Assembly: GCA_029222685.1 (NCBI GenBank)
Contig: JARHVB010000019.1
Span: 1-64,000 of the forward strand
Length of the DNA: 64,000 bases
Direction: 5' to 3'
From: Terripilifer ovatus
GTDB taxonomy: Bacteria; Pseudomonadota; Alphaproteobacteria; Rhizobiales; Beijerinckiaceae
In this document: positions 36,228 to 44,031 of the stretch, piece after piece
Numbering within the stretch: position 1 is the stretch's first letter
Layout: the number at the start of each line of letters is the position of its first letter
Position numbers and translations under genes: made by a program
The notes under the pieces: model-generated
Databases searched by the model: none
What the model was told of the DNA's origin: nothing
Seen by the model: only the letters and a program-made list of their open reading frames with translations

Positions 36228-38264
36228 GTGTCTAATCCCTTCTTCACACAATGGACTGCACCGTTCGAACTACCGCCGTTCGGGGAGATCAAGCCAGAGC
36301 ATTATGCGGAAGCGTTCGACAAAGGCATGGCCGAGCACCGCTCCGAGATCGCGGCGATTTCGTCCGATCCGCAGTCGCCGACATTCGCCAATACGATCGA
36401 GGCGCTGGAGCGTGCCGGCGAGCCGCTGCGCAAGGTCTCGAGCGTGTTCTGGAATCTGTCGTCGGCCGATACCAACGACGCTCTGCAGGCGATCGAGCGC
36501 GACATGGCGCCGAAGCTCGCTGCCCACGGGTCGGCGATCTACCTCGATGCGGCGCTGTTCCAGCGGGTCGACGCCTTGCACAAGGTCCGCGACACGCTCG
36601 GCCTGACTGAAGAGCAGAAGCGTGTGCTCGAACTCACGCACAAGGACTTCGTGCGCTCGGGCGCGCGGCTGCAGGGCGCCGACAAGGAGCGGATGGCGGC
36701 CATCGTCGGGCGCCTGGCGGAACTGACCACGACATTCGGCCAGAACGTGTTGAAGGACGAGGCCGCCTTCACCCTGCCGCTGGACAGCAAGGACGATCTT
36801 GCCGGCCTGTCGCCATCGCTCATCGACAGCGCCGCCCACGCCGCCAAGGATCGCCATGTCGATGCGCCCTATGCGGTGACCCTGTCGCGTTCGCACGTCG
36901 AGCCGTTCCTTGAAACATCGGCGCGACGCGACCTGCGTGAAACGGTATTCAAGGCGTTTGTTTCACGCGGCGCCAATAGCGGCGCAACCGACAATCATGC
37001 GGTCGTCGAAGAGATCGTGAAGCTGCGCGCCGAACGCGCCAAGCTGCTCGGCTATGAGACCTTCGCCCATTTCAAGCTCGACAACACAATGGCGGAAACG
37101 CCGGAGGCGGTGAAAGGCCTGCTCGACCGGGTCTGGGATAAGGGCCGCGCGCGGGCGCTCGAAGAGCGCGACGACATGCAGAAGATCGCCGATGCGGAAG
37201 GCGCCAATTTCGCCATTGCCGCCCATGACTGGCGCTATTATTCGCAGAAACTGCGCAAGGCGAAGTTCGACGTCGACGAGGCGCGGGTCAAACCCTATTT
37301 CGAACTCAACAGGATGCGCGAGGCAGCGTTCTATACGGCGAACCGGCTGTTCGGCTTGTCGTTTACGGAGCGCAAGGGGCTGGATCTCTATCATCCCGAC
37401 GTGCGTGCCTTCGATGTCACCGATCGCGACGGCCAGCATGTCGCGCTGTTTCTCGCCGACGATTTCGCCCGCGCCAGCAAGCGCAGCGGCGCCTGGATGA
37501 CATCGTTCCGCGAGCAGCAGAAGCTCGATGGCGTCATCCGCCCGATCATCGTCAACGTTCTCAATGTGGCGAAGCCGGGTGCCGGGCAGCCGGCGCTGCT
37601 GTCGATCGACGAAGCGCGCACTTTGTTCCACGAATTCGGCCATGCTTTGCATGGCATGCTGTCGGACGTGATCTATCCGCGCATCTCGGGCACGAGTGTC
37701 GCCTCGGACTTCGTCGAACTGCCGTCGCAGCTCTACGAGCACTGGGTGCTGCAGAAAGACATCTTGCAGAAATTCGCGCGCCATCACCAGACCGGCGCGG
37801 AAATACCGGCGGATATTCTCGATCGCATTCGCGCCATGCAGACGTTCAACCAGGGCTTCGCCACGGTCGAATATTGCTCATCGGCCTATATCGATCTCGA
37901 TTTCCACATGTTGCCCGCGCCAGCGGTGGTCGATGCAAAGAAGTTCCAGAGCGATCAACTGGCGTCCATCCGGATGCCGGATGAGATCTCCATGCGGCAT
38001 CGCACGCCACATTTTTCGCATGTATTCGCGGGCGAGGGATATGCGGCCGGCTATTACTCCTATCTCTGGTCGGAGGTGCTCGATGCGGACGCGTTCGATG
38101 CGTTCGAGGAGACCGGCGATATCTTCAATCCGGACGTGGCCGCGCGGCTGCGCGAATTCATCTATTCGGCCGGCGGGCGGCGCGAACCGGCGGATGCCTA
38201 TATCGCCTTCCGGGGAAGGGTGCCGACGCCCGATGCGCTGATGCGCAAGCGCGGGTTGGTTTAG
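36228..38264 (+). CDS. dcp: M3A family metallopeptidase (Dcp / oligopeptidase A-like)
   Basis: A 678-residue zinc peptidase. LFHEFGHALHGMLS (HEFGH near residue 468) followed by SDFVELPSQLYEHW is the M3A signature. SNPFFTQWTAPFELPPFGEIKPEHYAEAFDKGM is the usual start for peptidyl-dipeptidase Dcp. There is no signal peptide, so it acts in the cytosol, removing C-terminal dipeptides or trimming oligopeptides. The GTG at 36228 has AAGGAG 6 nt upstream. The stop lies next to the end of the convergent receptor gene with a single base between. This is the second M3 peptidase of the window; the other is PepF type. Confidence 0.93.
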   Translation: MSNPFFTQWTAPFELPPFGEIKPEHYAEAFDKGMAEHRSEIAAISSDPQSPTFANTIEALERAGEPLRKVSSVFWNLSSADTNDALQAIERDMAPKLAAHGSAIYLDAALFQRVDALHKVRDTLGLTEEQKRVLELTHKDFVRSGARLQGADKERMAAIVGRLAELTTTFGQNVLKDEAAFTLPLDSKDDLAGLSPSLIDSAAHAAKDRHVDAPYAVTLSRSHVEPFLETSARRDLRETVFKAFVSRGANSGATDNHAVVEEIVKLRAERAKLLGYETFAHFKLDNTMAETPEAVKGLLDRVWDKGRARALEERDDMQKIADAEGANFAIAAHDWRYYSQKLRKAKFDVDEARVKPYFELNRMREAAFYTANRLFGLSFTERKGLDLYHPDVRAFDVTDRDGQHVALFLADDFARASKRSGAWMTSFREQQKLDGVIRPIIVNVLNVAKPGAGQPALLSIDEARTLFHEFGHALHGMLSDVIYPRISGTSVASDFVELPSQLYEHWVLQKDILQKFARHHQTGAEIPADILDRIRAMQTFNQGFATVEYCSSAYIDLDFHMLPAPAVVDAKKFQSDQLASIRMPDEISMRHRTPHFSHVFAGEGYAAGYYSYLWSEVLDADAFDAFEETGDIFNPDVAARLREFIYSAGGRREPADAYIAFRGRVPTPDALMRKRGLV

Positions 38265-38265
38265 A

Positions 38266-39234
38266 TCAATCTTCCGGCTTGAAGCCGGAAGCCTTGATCG
38301 GTACGGCCCAGCGCTCGAAGTCGGCCTGCTGGATGCTGGCCAGTTCGTCGGGCGAGCGGCCCGTCGGCGATTGTCCGAGGCGGATGAGCAATTCCTTGCC
38401 GGACGGCTTCTGCACCGCATCGGCCAGGATGGCGCTGACCTTGTCGACAATGGGCCTGGGCGTGCCTGCTGGCGCATAGATCGCATACCAGCCCTGGGCG
38501 ACGATGTCGTAACCCTGCTCCTTATAGGTCGGTACGTCGGGGGTCATTGGCGAGCGCACGGCGCCGGTGGTGGCGAGCATGCGGACCTTCCCGGCGCGAT
38601 GCAGTTCTGCGGCATCGGGCGAGGGTGTCGAACCAAGCGCGATCTGGCCGGCGGCAACATCGTTCATCACCGGCGCGGTGCCGCGGAACGGCACGTGGCG
38701 CAGTTCGATCTTCGCTGCTGTGGCGAACAGGATTGCGGAGAAATGTGGAATGGTGCCGGCGCCCGGCGAGCCATAGGCGGCCTTGTCGGGGTTGGCTCGC
38801 AACCATTCGACCAGTTCAGCCAGATTGTGGGCCGTTGTCATTGGTCCCGTTGATAGCGCGAATTCCTGCGTGGCGATCTGCGAGACCGGCTGCAGGTCCT
38901 TCAGCGGATCGTAGGGTAGATTTGTATAGACGCTGGGATGCGTGACGATGGGGCCGAACGGCGTGAACAGAAACGTGCGGCCGTCCGGCGCGGCATTGAC
39001 CACAGCGCGCGTGCCGATGCGGCCGTCGGCGCCGACACGGTTTTCGACGATCACTGTTTCGCCAAGCGCCTGACGCATCTGATCGGCCAGATAGCGGACC
39101 ACGGCGTCCCCGCCGCCGCCGGCCGCAAACGGATAGATGATGCGGATCGGCTGGCTTTGTGCAATGGCCGGCGCGGCGAGCGCGCCGGCATAGGCAGCTG
39201 TGCTGGTGACGAACGTTCTGCGATTGAGCCTCAT
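38266..39234 (-). CDS. Tripartite tricarboxylate transporter receptor (TctC/Bug family)
   Basis: A 322-residue periplasmic receptor. MRLNRRTFVTSTAAYAGALAAPAIAQ is a twin-arginine-like signal peptide. IRIIYPFAAGGGGDAVVRYLADQM, VIVENRVGADGRIGT and VYTNLPYDPLKDLQPVSQIA are the Bug family blocks that bind carboxylates. The membrane components TctA and TctB are not encoded here, so it is an orphan receptor, a very common situation for Bug proteins. CGGGAGGGATC precedes the ATG at 39234. A 10-bp-arm hairpin sits over its last codons. Confidence 0.92.
   Translation of the reverse strand: MRLNRRTFVTSTAAYAGALAAPAIAQSQPIRIIYPFAAGGGGDAVVRYLADQMRQALGETVIVENRVGADGRIGTRAVVNAAPDGRTFLFTPFGPIVTHPSVYTNLPYDPLKDLQPVSQIATQEFALSTGPMTTAHNLAELVEWLRANPDKAAYGSPGAGTIPHFSAILFATAAKIELRHVPFRGTAPVMNDVAAGQIALGSTPSPDAAELHRAGKVRMLATTGAVRSPMTPDVPTYKEQGYDIVAQGWYAIYAPAGTPRPIVDKVSAILADAVQKPSGKELLIRLGQSPTGRSPDELASIQQADFERWAVPIKASGFKPED
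38271..38291. terminator. Hairpin between convergent genes
   Basis: CTTCCGGCTT and AAGCCGGAAG form a 10-bp perfect stem with a 1-nt centre, so in practice a small loop. It overlaps the last codons of the TctC-like gene and lies 7 bp past the dcp stop. No clear T-run follows, so a terminator role is uncertain. Confidence 0.4.
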
Positions 39235-39272
39235 GATCCCTCCCGATTCATTTACTCAAGATGGCTGTCCAT

Positions 39273-40274
39273 TCACACCGTCATGACGATCTTGCCGATA
39301 TGCTCGCTCGTCTCCATGCGCGCATGAGCTTTCGGCGCGTCGGTCAGCTTGAACGTCGAATCGATGACCGGCTTGCACTTGCCTTGCGCCCACAGCGGGC
39401 CGACGGTCTCTTCCAGGCTTTTGGCGATGGCGGCTTTCTGCGCGACCGTGCGCGGGCGCAGCGCCGAGCCGGTGTAGAGAATGCGCTTGGCCGAGATCGG
39501 CCGCAGATCCAGCGCTTCCACCTTGAAACCCTGCATGAAGGCGATCTGCACGATGCGCGCATCCATCGCGGCGCATTCGAGATTGCGCTGCACATAGGGG
39601 CCGCCGACCATGTCGAGGATGACGTTGACGCCCTTGCCGTCGGTCAGCTGCTTCACTTCGGCGACGAAATCCTGCGTCTTGTAATTGATCGCATGGTCGG
39701 CGCCGAGCTTGAGGCAGGCATCAGCCTTCTCCTGCGTCCCGACGGTGACGATGGAGCGCGCGCCGAGCGCATGGGCAAGCATGATGGCGGTCGTGCCGAT
39801 GCCGGATGAGCCGCCGTGGATCAGCACGGTTTCGCCAGCGGCCAGCTTCGCGGTCATGAAGCCGTTGACCCAGACCGTGAAGAAGGTCTCGGGGATGGCT
39901 GCCGCTTCCACCATGCTGAAGCCTGCCGGTACGGGCAGGGCATGGCTTTCGTTGACGACGCAATATTCGGCATAGCCGCCGCCATGGGCGAGCGCACAGA
40001 CCTTGTCGCCGAGCTTGTAGCGCGATGCGCCGGGGCCGATCGCCGCGACGGTGCCCGAAATTTCCAGGCCGGGCAGATCGGAAGCGCCGGGCGGCGGCGG
40101 ATAGCGGCCGAGGCGCTGCGACACGTCCGGCCGGTTGACGCCGGCCGCGGCGACCTGAACGAGAATCTCGCCGTTGCCCGGTTGTGGCATCGGCCGGGTT
40201 TCAGGTTGCAGGACTTCCGGGCCGCCGGGTTCCTTGATGGCAATGCAGACCATGGTCTGCGGCAGATTTGACAT
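39273..40274 (-). CDS. NAD(P)H quinone oxidoreductase (PIG3-type, zinc-less MDR family)
   Basis: A 333-residue medium-chain reductase. AAGVNRPDVSQRLGRYPPPPGASDLPGLEISG and VCALAHGGGYAEYCVV form the catalytic domain, with no zinc ligands. VLIHGGSSGIGTTAIMLAHALGA is the nucleotide-binding motif of the PIG3/quinone oxidoreductase group. These enzymes reduce quinones or alkenals with NADPH. The start MSNLP at 40274, preceded by AGGAG, was preferred to a 63-codon longer frame. The gene is divergent from the alpha/beta hydrolase gene; the 116 bp between them hold their promoters. Confidence 0.9.
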   Translation of the reverse strand: MSNLPQTMVCIAIKEPGGPEVLQPETRPMPQPGNGEILVQVAAAGVNRPDVSQRLGRYPPPPGASDLPGLEISGTVAAIGPGASRYKLGDKVCALAHGGGYAEYCVVNESHALPVPAGFSMVEAAAIPETFFTVWVNGFMTAKLAAGETVLIHGGSSGIGTTAIMLAHALGARSIVTVGTQEKADACLKLGADHAINYKTQDFVAEVKQLTDGKGVNVILDMVGGPYVQRNLECAAMDARIVQIAFMQGFKVEALDLRPISAKRILYTGSALRPRTVAQKAAIAKSLEETVGPLWAQGKCKPVIDSTFKLTDAPKAHARMETSEHIGKIVMTV

Positions 40275-40390
40275 ATCATGCTCTCCTGCGCCGGGACGTG
40301 TTGCCCATGGTCGTAGCGCGGCTTTTCCTCGCACGCAACGCCGTTGACTTTCGAGCCTTGCTCGGGAAGATCGCGACACGGAGGAAGCAA

Positions 40391-41170
40391 ATGCAAGAAA
40401 TGCTGGACTATGAATGCATGGGCGCGCGCATCCGCTATCGGCGCAAGGGAGGTGGCCCAACACTCCTGCTGCTCAAAAACGAGGAAGCGCTGCCGGGCGA
40501 CACGGCATTCATCGATGAACTGGCCAAATCCTTCGACGTGATCGTGCCCGATCATCCGGGCTTCGGTCTGTCCGACACACCGGACTGGCTGAAAGGCATG
40601 GGCGACACCGCCTATTTCTATCTCGATTTCATCGAGGCGCTGAAGCTCGACAAATTGCATGTGGTCGGCTGTTCGGTCGGCGGCTGGATCGCGGCTGAGA
40701 TCGCCGTGCGCGACTGCCGGCGGATCGCCTCGCTCAGCCTGTTGGCGCCCTATGGCGTGCGCAAGAGCGGCGTGCCGTTCGGCGACGTGTTTCTGTGGAC
40801 GCCGGAAGAAAGCGTGCGCAAGCGTGTGTGTGACCAGACGCTCGTCGACGATTTCATGGCGCGGCAGAAGAGCAAGGAAGAAGAGGCGGCGCTTTTGAAG
40901 GACCGTTACGGCACGGCGCGGCTGGCGTGGAACCCGCGCTTCTTCAATCCGGAATTGCAGCGCTGGCTGCATCGCATCAAGCCGCCTCTGCAGACCATCT
41001 GGGGCGACCAGGACGAGCTCGTGCCGGCAGACATCTTCGACGCGTGGAAGACCGGTCTGCCCGATGCCAAAAACACGGTGATCAAGGATTGCGGCCACCT
41101 GCCGCATTTCGAACATCCAGAAACGTCAGCGGCTATCGTCCGCCGGTTCATCAGCGAGGTGCGGCCGTGA
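40391..41170 (+). CDS. Alpha/beta hydrolase
   Basis: A 259-residue cytosolic hydrolase. PDHPGFGLSDTPDW, the nucleophile elbow VVGCSVGGWIAAEIA and the late DCGHLPHFEHPE histidine are all present; the acid is likely D in WGDQDELVP. The start at 40391 is set by GGAGGAAGCAA just upstream. Its TGA overlaps the GTG start of the next LLM oxidoreductase gene (GTGA), so the two are translationally coupled. An ester or C-C bond hydrolysis step in the same pathway as that oxidoreductase is a sound inference; the compound is unknown. Confidence 0.88.
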   Translation: MQEMLDYECMGARIRYRRKGGGPTLLLLKNEEALPGDTAFIDELAKSFDVIVPDHPGFGLSDTPDWLKGMGDTAYFYLDFIEALKLDKLHVVGCSVGGWIAAEIAVRDCRRIASLSLLAPYGVRKSGVPFGDVFLWTPEESVRKRVCDQTLVDDFMARQKSKEEEAALLKDRYGTARLAWNPRFFNPELQRWLHRIKPPLQTIWGDQDELVPADIFDAWKTGLPDAKNTVIKDCGHLPHFEHPETSAAIVRRFISEVRP

Positions 41171-42315
41171 AATTCTACGCTTTCCACCTCATGCCCTATC
41201 GCCATCTCGATTTCGAGAAGGCCGACGAATACCGGTCCTACTGGGTCAACCTGCCGAGCGGCTTCTACGATCCCAAGCTCGGCGCGAAGCTCTATCACGA
41301 ATATATCGACCAGCTCGTCTATGCCGCCGATTGCGGCTTCGACGGCATCAGCGTCAACGAGCATCATCAGACGGCCTATGGCCTGATGCCGGCGCCCAAT
41401 CTCATCGCCAGCGCGCTCATCGAGCGCACGCGTGGCCGCGACACGAAGATCGCGGTCATCGGCCGGGCGCTGCCGATCGCCGGCAATCCGATCACCATCG
41501 CGGAAGAATTCGCCATGCTCGACAATCTGTCGGACGGGCGGCTGATCGCGGGTTTCGTTCGTGGCATCGGCTGCGAATATCATTCGTCGGGCGTCAATCC
41601 GATCTATTCGCATGATCGCTTTCACGAGGCGCATGACATCATCACGCGGGCCTGGGCGGCCGACAAGCCGTTCGCCTATGAGGGCGATCATTACAACATC
41701 AACTATGTGAGCTGCTGGCCGCGTCCCGTGCAGCAGCCCGGTCCGCCGATCTGGATCCCCTCGCAGGGCTCCGGCGAGACGATCGACTGGGCGGCGGCGC
41801 CCGAGCGCAAATACCCGATGATCATGGCGTTCAGCCCGACAGACGCCGTGGTGCGCTTCCACGAGGTCTACAAGGCCAAGGCGCGGGAGTTCGGCTATGA
41901 GGCCACGGGCGATCAGCTCGGCTGGTCGACGCCGGTCTATGTGGCGGAGACCGACGAGATCGCCGAGCGCGAGGCGGGGCCCCACATCGACAAGTTGTTC
42001 AACCATTTCTTCCATATCCCGGTCGAATATCTGTTTCCGCCGGGCTACACGTCGGTGCGTTCGTTCCAGGCGATGATGGAATTCCGCAAGGGCATCGGCA
42101 CCGAGAAGCTGGAATTGAAAGGCCTGCTCCAGCGCGGCAACTGCATCGTCGGCAGTCCGGCGACGGTGCGCGAGAAGCTCGAGGCGCTGCATGCGCGCAC
42201 CGGCTTCCGCATCATGGCGCCGATGATCCAGTTCGGCACCCTGCCGGACGAACTGGTCAAAAAGAGTACGCAGATGTTCGGCGAGGAGGTTGCGCCGAGG
42301 CTCAGGCATCTTTGA
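41167..42315 (+). CDS. LLM class flavin-dependent oxidoreductase
   Basis: A 382-residue bacterial luciferase-like monooxygenase. VKFYAFHLMPYRHLD opens the barrel, DGISVNEHHQTAYGLMPAPNLIASALIERT is the conserved flavin segment with the NEHH motif, and AEEFAMLDNLSDGRLIAGFVRG is typical of the family. It starts with GTG inside the hydrolase stop, which fixes the start against a longer upstream frame. Reduced flavin must come from a reductase encoded elsewhere. With the upstream hydrolase it makes a two-gene catabolic unit, possibly for an ester or a lactone-forming substrate. Confidence 0.88.
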   Translation: MKFYAFHLMPYRHLDFEKADEYRSYWVNLPSGFYDPKLGAKLYHEYIDQLVYAADCGFDGISVNEHHQTAYGLMPAPNLIASALIERTRGRDTKIAVIGRALPIAGNPITIAEEFAMLDNLSDGRLIAGFVRGIGCEYHSSGVNPIYSHDRFHEAHDIITRAWAADKPFAYEGDHYNINYVSCWPRPVQQPGPPIWIPSQGSGETIDWAAAPERKYPMIMAFSPTDAVVRFHEVYKAKAREFGYEATGDQLGWSTPVYVAETDEIAEREAGPHIDKLFNHFFHIPVEYLFPPGYTSVRSFQAMMEFRKGIGTEKLELKGLLQRGNCIVGSPATVREKLEALHARTGFRIMAPMIQFGTLPDELVKKSTQMFGEEVAPRLRHL

Positions 42316-42371
42316 TATGGCTGCCGGCCGGGCGAACCCGGCCGGCGAATTATGGCCAAAGGAGGCGGCGT

Positions 42372-42578
42372 ATGGCGAAATCTGACGATGACAATGTTTT
42401 CGGCGCGCCGCCGCGCAAGAAGACCACGCACGAACTGGGGGAAAGTGTCGACTTCCTGACGGCGGCGGAACTGCGCGAGCGGGTCGAACTGCTGCGCGCG
42501 GAAATCGCGCGCCTGGAGGCAGCGGCGGTCGCCAAGGATGCGTCAAAGCAGGCGGCCGACGCCTTTTTCAAAAAATGA
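42372..42578 (+). CDS. DUF1192 protein
   Basis: A 68-residue acidic protein. VFGAPPRKKTTHELGESVDFLTAAELRERVELLRAEIARLEAAA is the DUF1192 signature: a Pro-containing N-terminal motif followed by a coiled-coil helix. Function is unknown; the family is confined mostly to alphaproteobacteria. GGAGGCGGCGT lies before the ATG at 42372. It follows the LLM gene by 56 bp and may share its transcript. Downstream is a 392-bp non-coding stretch with a candidate small RNA and a CtrA box. Confidence 0.9.
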   Translation: MAKSDDDNVFGAPPRKKTTHELGESVDFLTAAELRERVELLRAEIARLEAAAVAKDASKQAADAFFKK

Positions 42579-42699
42579 GCTGAGCCGTTCCGGAATCGTC
42601 CTGAGGCGGGATGTGTCTCAGCCTGGTTCGCTTCAAAACGGGACTTCGGGGCATTTTCTGGCCACCGTTTACCAGGTGTTAAGGAGTCTAAATTATTAA

Positions 42700-42802
42700 T
42701 GGGGACATCCTGATTTATCAGGATTTTGAGTGGCTCCTGTCCACTCTGTTTGACGCCTCCCTGTTACCACCTTTAGAGCCGCCTTCTGCGGCTCTTTTTT
42801 TG
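42700..42802 (+). ncRNA. Candidate small regulatory RNA with anti-Shine-Dalgarno loops
   Basis: About 100 nt starting at GGGGACATCC can fold into three hairpins: ATCCTGA/TCAGGAT (42707-42724), GAGTGG/CCACTC with loop CTCCTGT (42728-42746), and a terminator stem. The second loop and the single-stranded GCCTCCCTG (42755-42763) both contain CUCC, complementary to ribosome binding sites, as in alphaproteobacterial cuckoo-type sRNAs. An AT-rich segment (TCTAAATTATTAAT, about 42687-42700) just upstream could hold the -10. There is no open frame. Expression is not proven. Confidence 0.5.
42775..42801 (+). terminator. Rho-independent terminator
   Basis: AGAGCCGC (42775-42782) pairs with GCGGCTCT (42788-42795) over a CTTCT loop and is followed by a run of seven T. 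It is the strongest terminator in the window on the plus strand and ends the candidate small RNA. Confidence 0.92.
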
Positions 42803-42837
42803 TCGTTTGGATCCCAATCCGGGCTCCGACCAGGCCG

Positions 42838-42852
42838 TTAACGGGCCATTAA
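42838..42852. promoter_or_regulatory. CtrA box upstream of the DUF1465 gene
   Basis: TTAA-N7-TTAA (TTAACGGGCCATTAA) is an exact CtrA consensus site. Three more TTAA half-sites follow at 42853, 42859 and 42869, two of them in GTTAAC. The cluster lies about 100-130 bp before the DUF1465 start, a normal position for cell-cycle control by the response regulator CtrA. Confidence 0.7.
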
Positions 42853-42970
42853 TTAACGTTAACAAATGTTAAACACTCAAAGTTGAGGCATTGGCGCTAG
42901 TATTGCTGTACCCCTCACAGGGTATTCGTCCCGTCCGGGGACGCAGCCTTCCAACAGATGGAATGCGGCA

Positions 42971-43540
42971 ATGTTCAACGTGCGTAACGACGGGTCGCGT
43001 AACACCGTGTCTTTCGCCAGCAGGCTGGCGAGCTCGGAAGCGTTCAAGACATTGTTCCGGGAGGGGATGACGCTTGTCGAAGAAGCGGCCGCCTATCTGG
43101 ACGGGCCGGGCCGGCAGGAATCGAGACTTCTGAGCCGTTCCGATGCGCTGGCCTATGCGGCCGAGAGCATGCGGCTGACGACACGCCTGATGCAGCTTGC
43201 CTCGTGGCTGTTGCTGCAGCGGGCGGTCAACGAAGGCGAGATGACGCAGCTGCAGGCGTCTAGCGAGAAGAACAAGGTCAAACTGACGCGGCAGGACATT
43301 GCGTCCAGCGCCGAGGTTTTTGCCCGGCTTCCCGAACCATTGCGCGATCTGACGACGCAGTCGCTGCGGCTGCAGGCGCGCATCGTCCACCTCGACCGGC
43401 TGCTCTATACCAAGGCGGCGGACGGCCCCGAGGCGCAGGCTCGCGCCGGCATCGAGGCGCAGCTTGAAAAGCTGCGGGCCGCCTTCCAGACGGGTGGCGA
43501 GAGCAAGAAGGATCGCGACGCCTTCGGCTTCGGCTCCTGA
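42971..43540 (+). CDS. DUF1465 protein
   Basis: A 189-residue helical, cytosolic protein. VSFASRLASSEAFKTLFREGMTLVEEAAAYLDGPGR and AYAAESMRLTTRLMQLASWLLLQRAVNEGEM are the conserved DUF1465 blocks. The family is alphaproteobacterial and of unknown biochemical role. The ATG at 42971 matches the family start; no strong ribosome binding site precedes it. A CtrA box upstream suggests control by the cell cycle. It is convergent with rpmE across a shared bidirectional terminator. Confidence 0.9.
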   Translation: MFNVRNDGSRNTVSFASRLASSEAFKTLFREGMTLVEEAAAYLDGPGRQESRLLSRSDALAYAAESMRLTTRLMQLASWLLLQRAVNEGEMTQLQASSEKNKVKLTRQDIASSAEVFARLPEPLRDLTTQSLRLQARIVHLDRLLYTKAADGPEAQARAGIEAQLEKLRAAFQTGGESKKDRDAFGFGS

Positions 43541-43562
43541 CCGGCAGAAGCCTCCAAAATCA

Positions 43563-43596
43563 AAAACCCCGGCCACTGGCCGGGGTTTTGTTTTTT
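43563..43596. terminator. Bidirectional rho-independent terminator
   Basis: AAAACCCCGGCC and GGCCGGGGTTTT form a 12-bp stem over the loop ACT, with T-runs on both sides (TTTTG TTTTTT rightward; AAAA leftward on the other strand). It serves the DUF1465 gene from the left and rpmE from the right. Confidence 0.93.
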
Positions 43597-43614
43597 GGCG
43601 ATGAAACGCCTGAA

Positions 43615-43845
43615 TTACTTTTTGGTCTGGCCCAGCGAGCCGAAGCGCGAGTTGAACTTCGACAGACGGCCGCCGCGGTCGAGCAACTGCTGCGAACCGC
43701 CGGTCCAGGCCGGATGGGTGTTCGGGTCGATGTCGAGGTTCAAGGTGTCGCCTTCCTTGCCGTAGGTCGAGCGGGTCATGTACTCGGTGCCATCGGTCAT
43801 CACGACCTTGATCATGTGGTAATGGGGATGCGTATCGGCTTTCAT
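43615..43845 (-). CDS. rpmE: 50S ribosomal protein L31, cysteine-free form
   Basis: A 76-residue ribosomal protein starting [20 protein letters not shown] and ending [15 protein letters not shown] and the [31 protein letters not shown] block are standard for alphaproteobacterial L31. It has none of the cysteines that bind zinc in the C+ type. It binds near the central protuberance and bridges the subunits. The ATG at 43845 has AAGGACGTTCCG upstream. Divergent from it, 186 bp away, is the exporter gene, a neighbour pair seen often in this order. Confidence 0.97.
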   Translation of the reverse strand: MKADTHPHYHMIKVVMTDGTEYMTRSTYGKEGDTLNLDIDPNTHPAWTGGSQQLLDRGGRLSKFNSRFGSLGQTKK

Positions 43846-44031
43846 CGGAACGTCCTTTGGAAATCTGGAATCGGGCCGGGCTAGCGGGGATGGCAGGCAC
43901 GCGGCGGAAATTCTGGACCCTGACGGGTTTCGCGGCCCGTATACATGAACCGGCGGATGTAAACAAGGCGTGACGAAACAGCCGCGTTTGCGATATTCCA
44001 ACCGGCCGCCAAAGCGCGTAAACAGCAGGTC

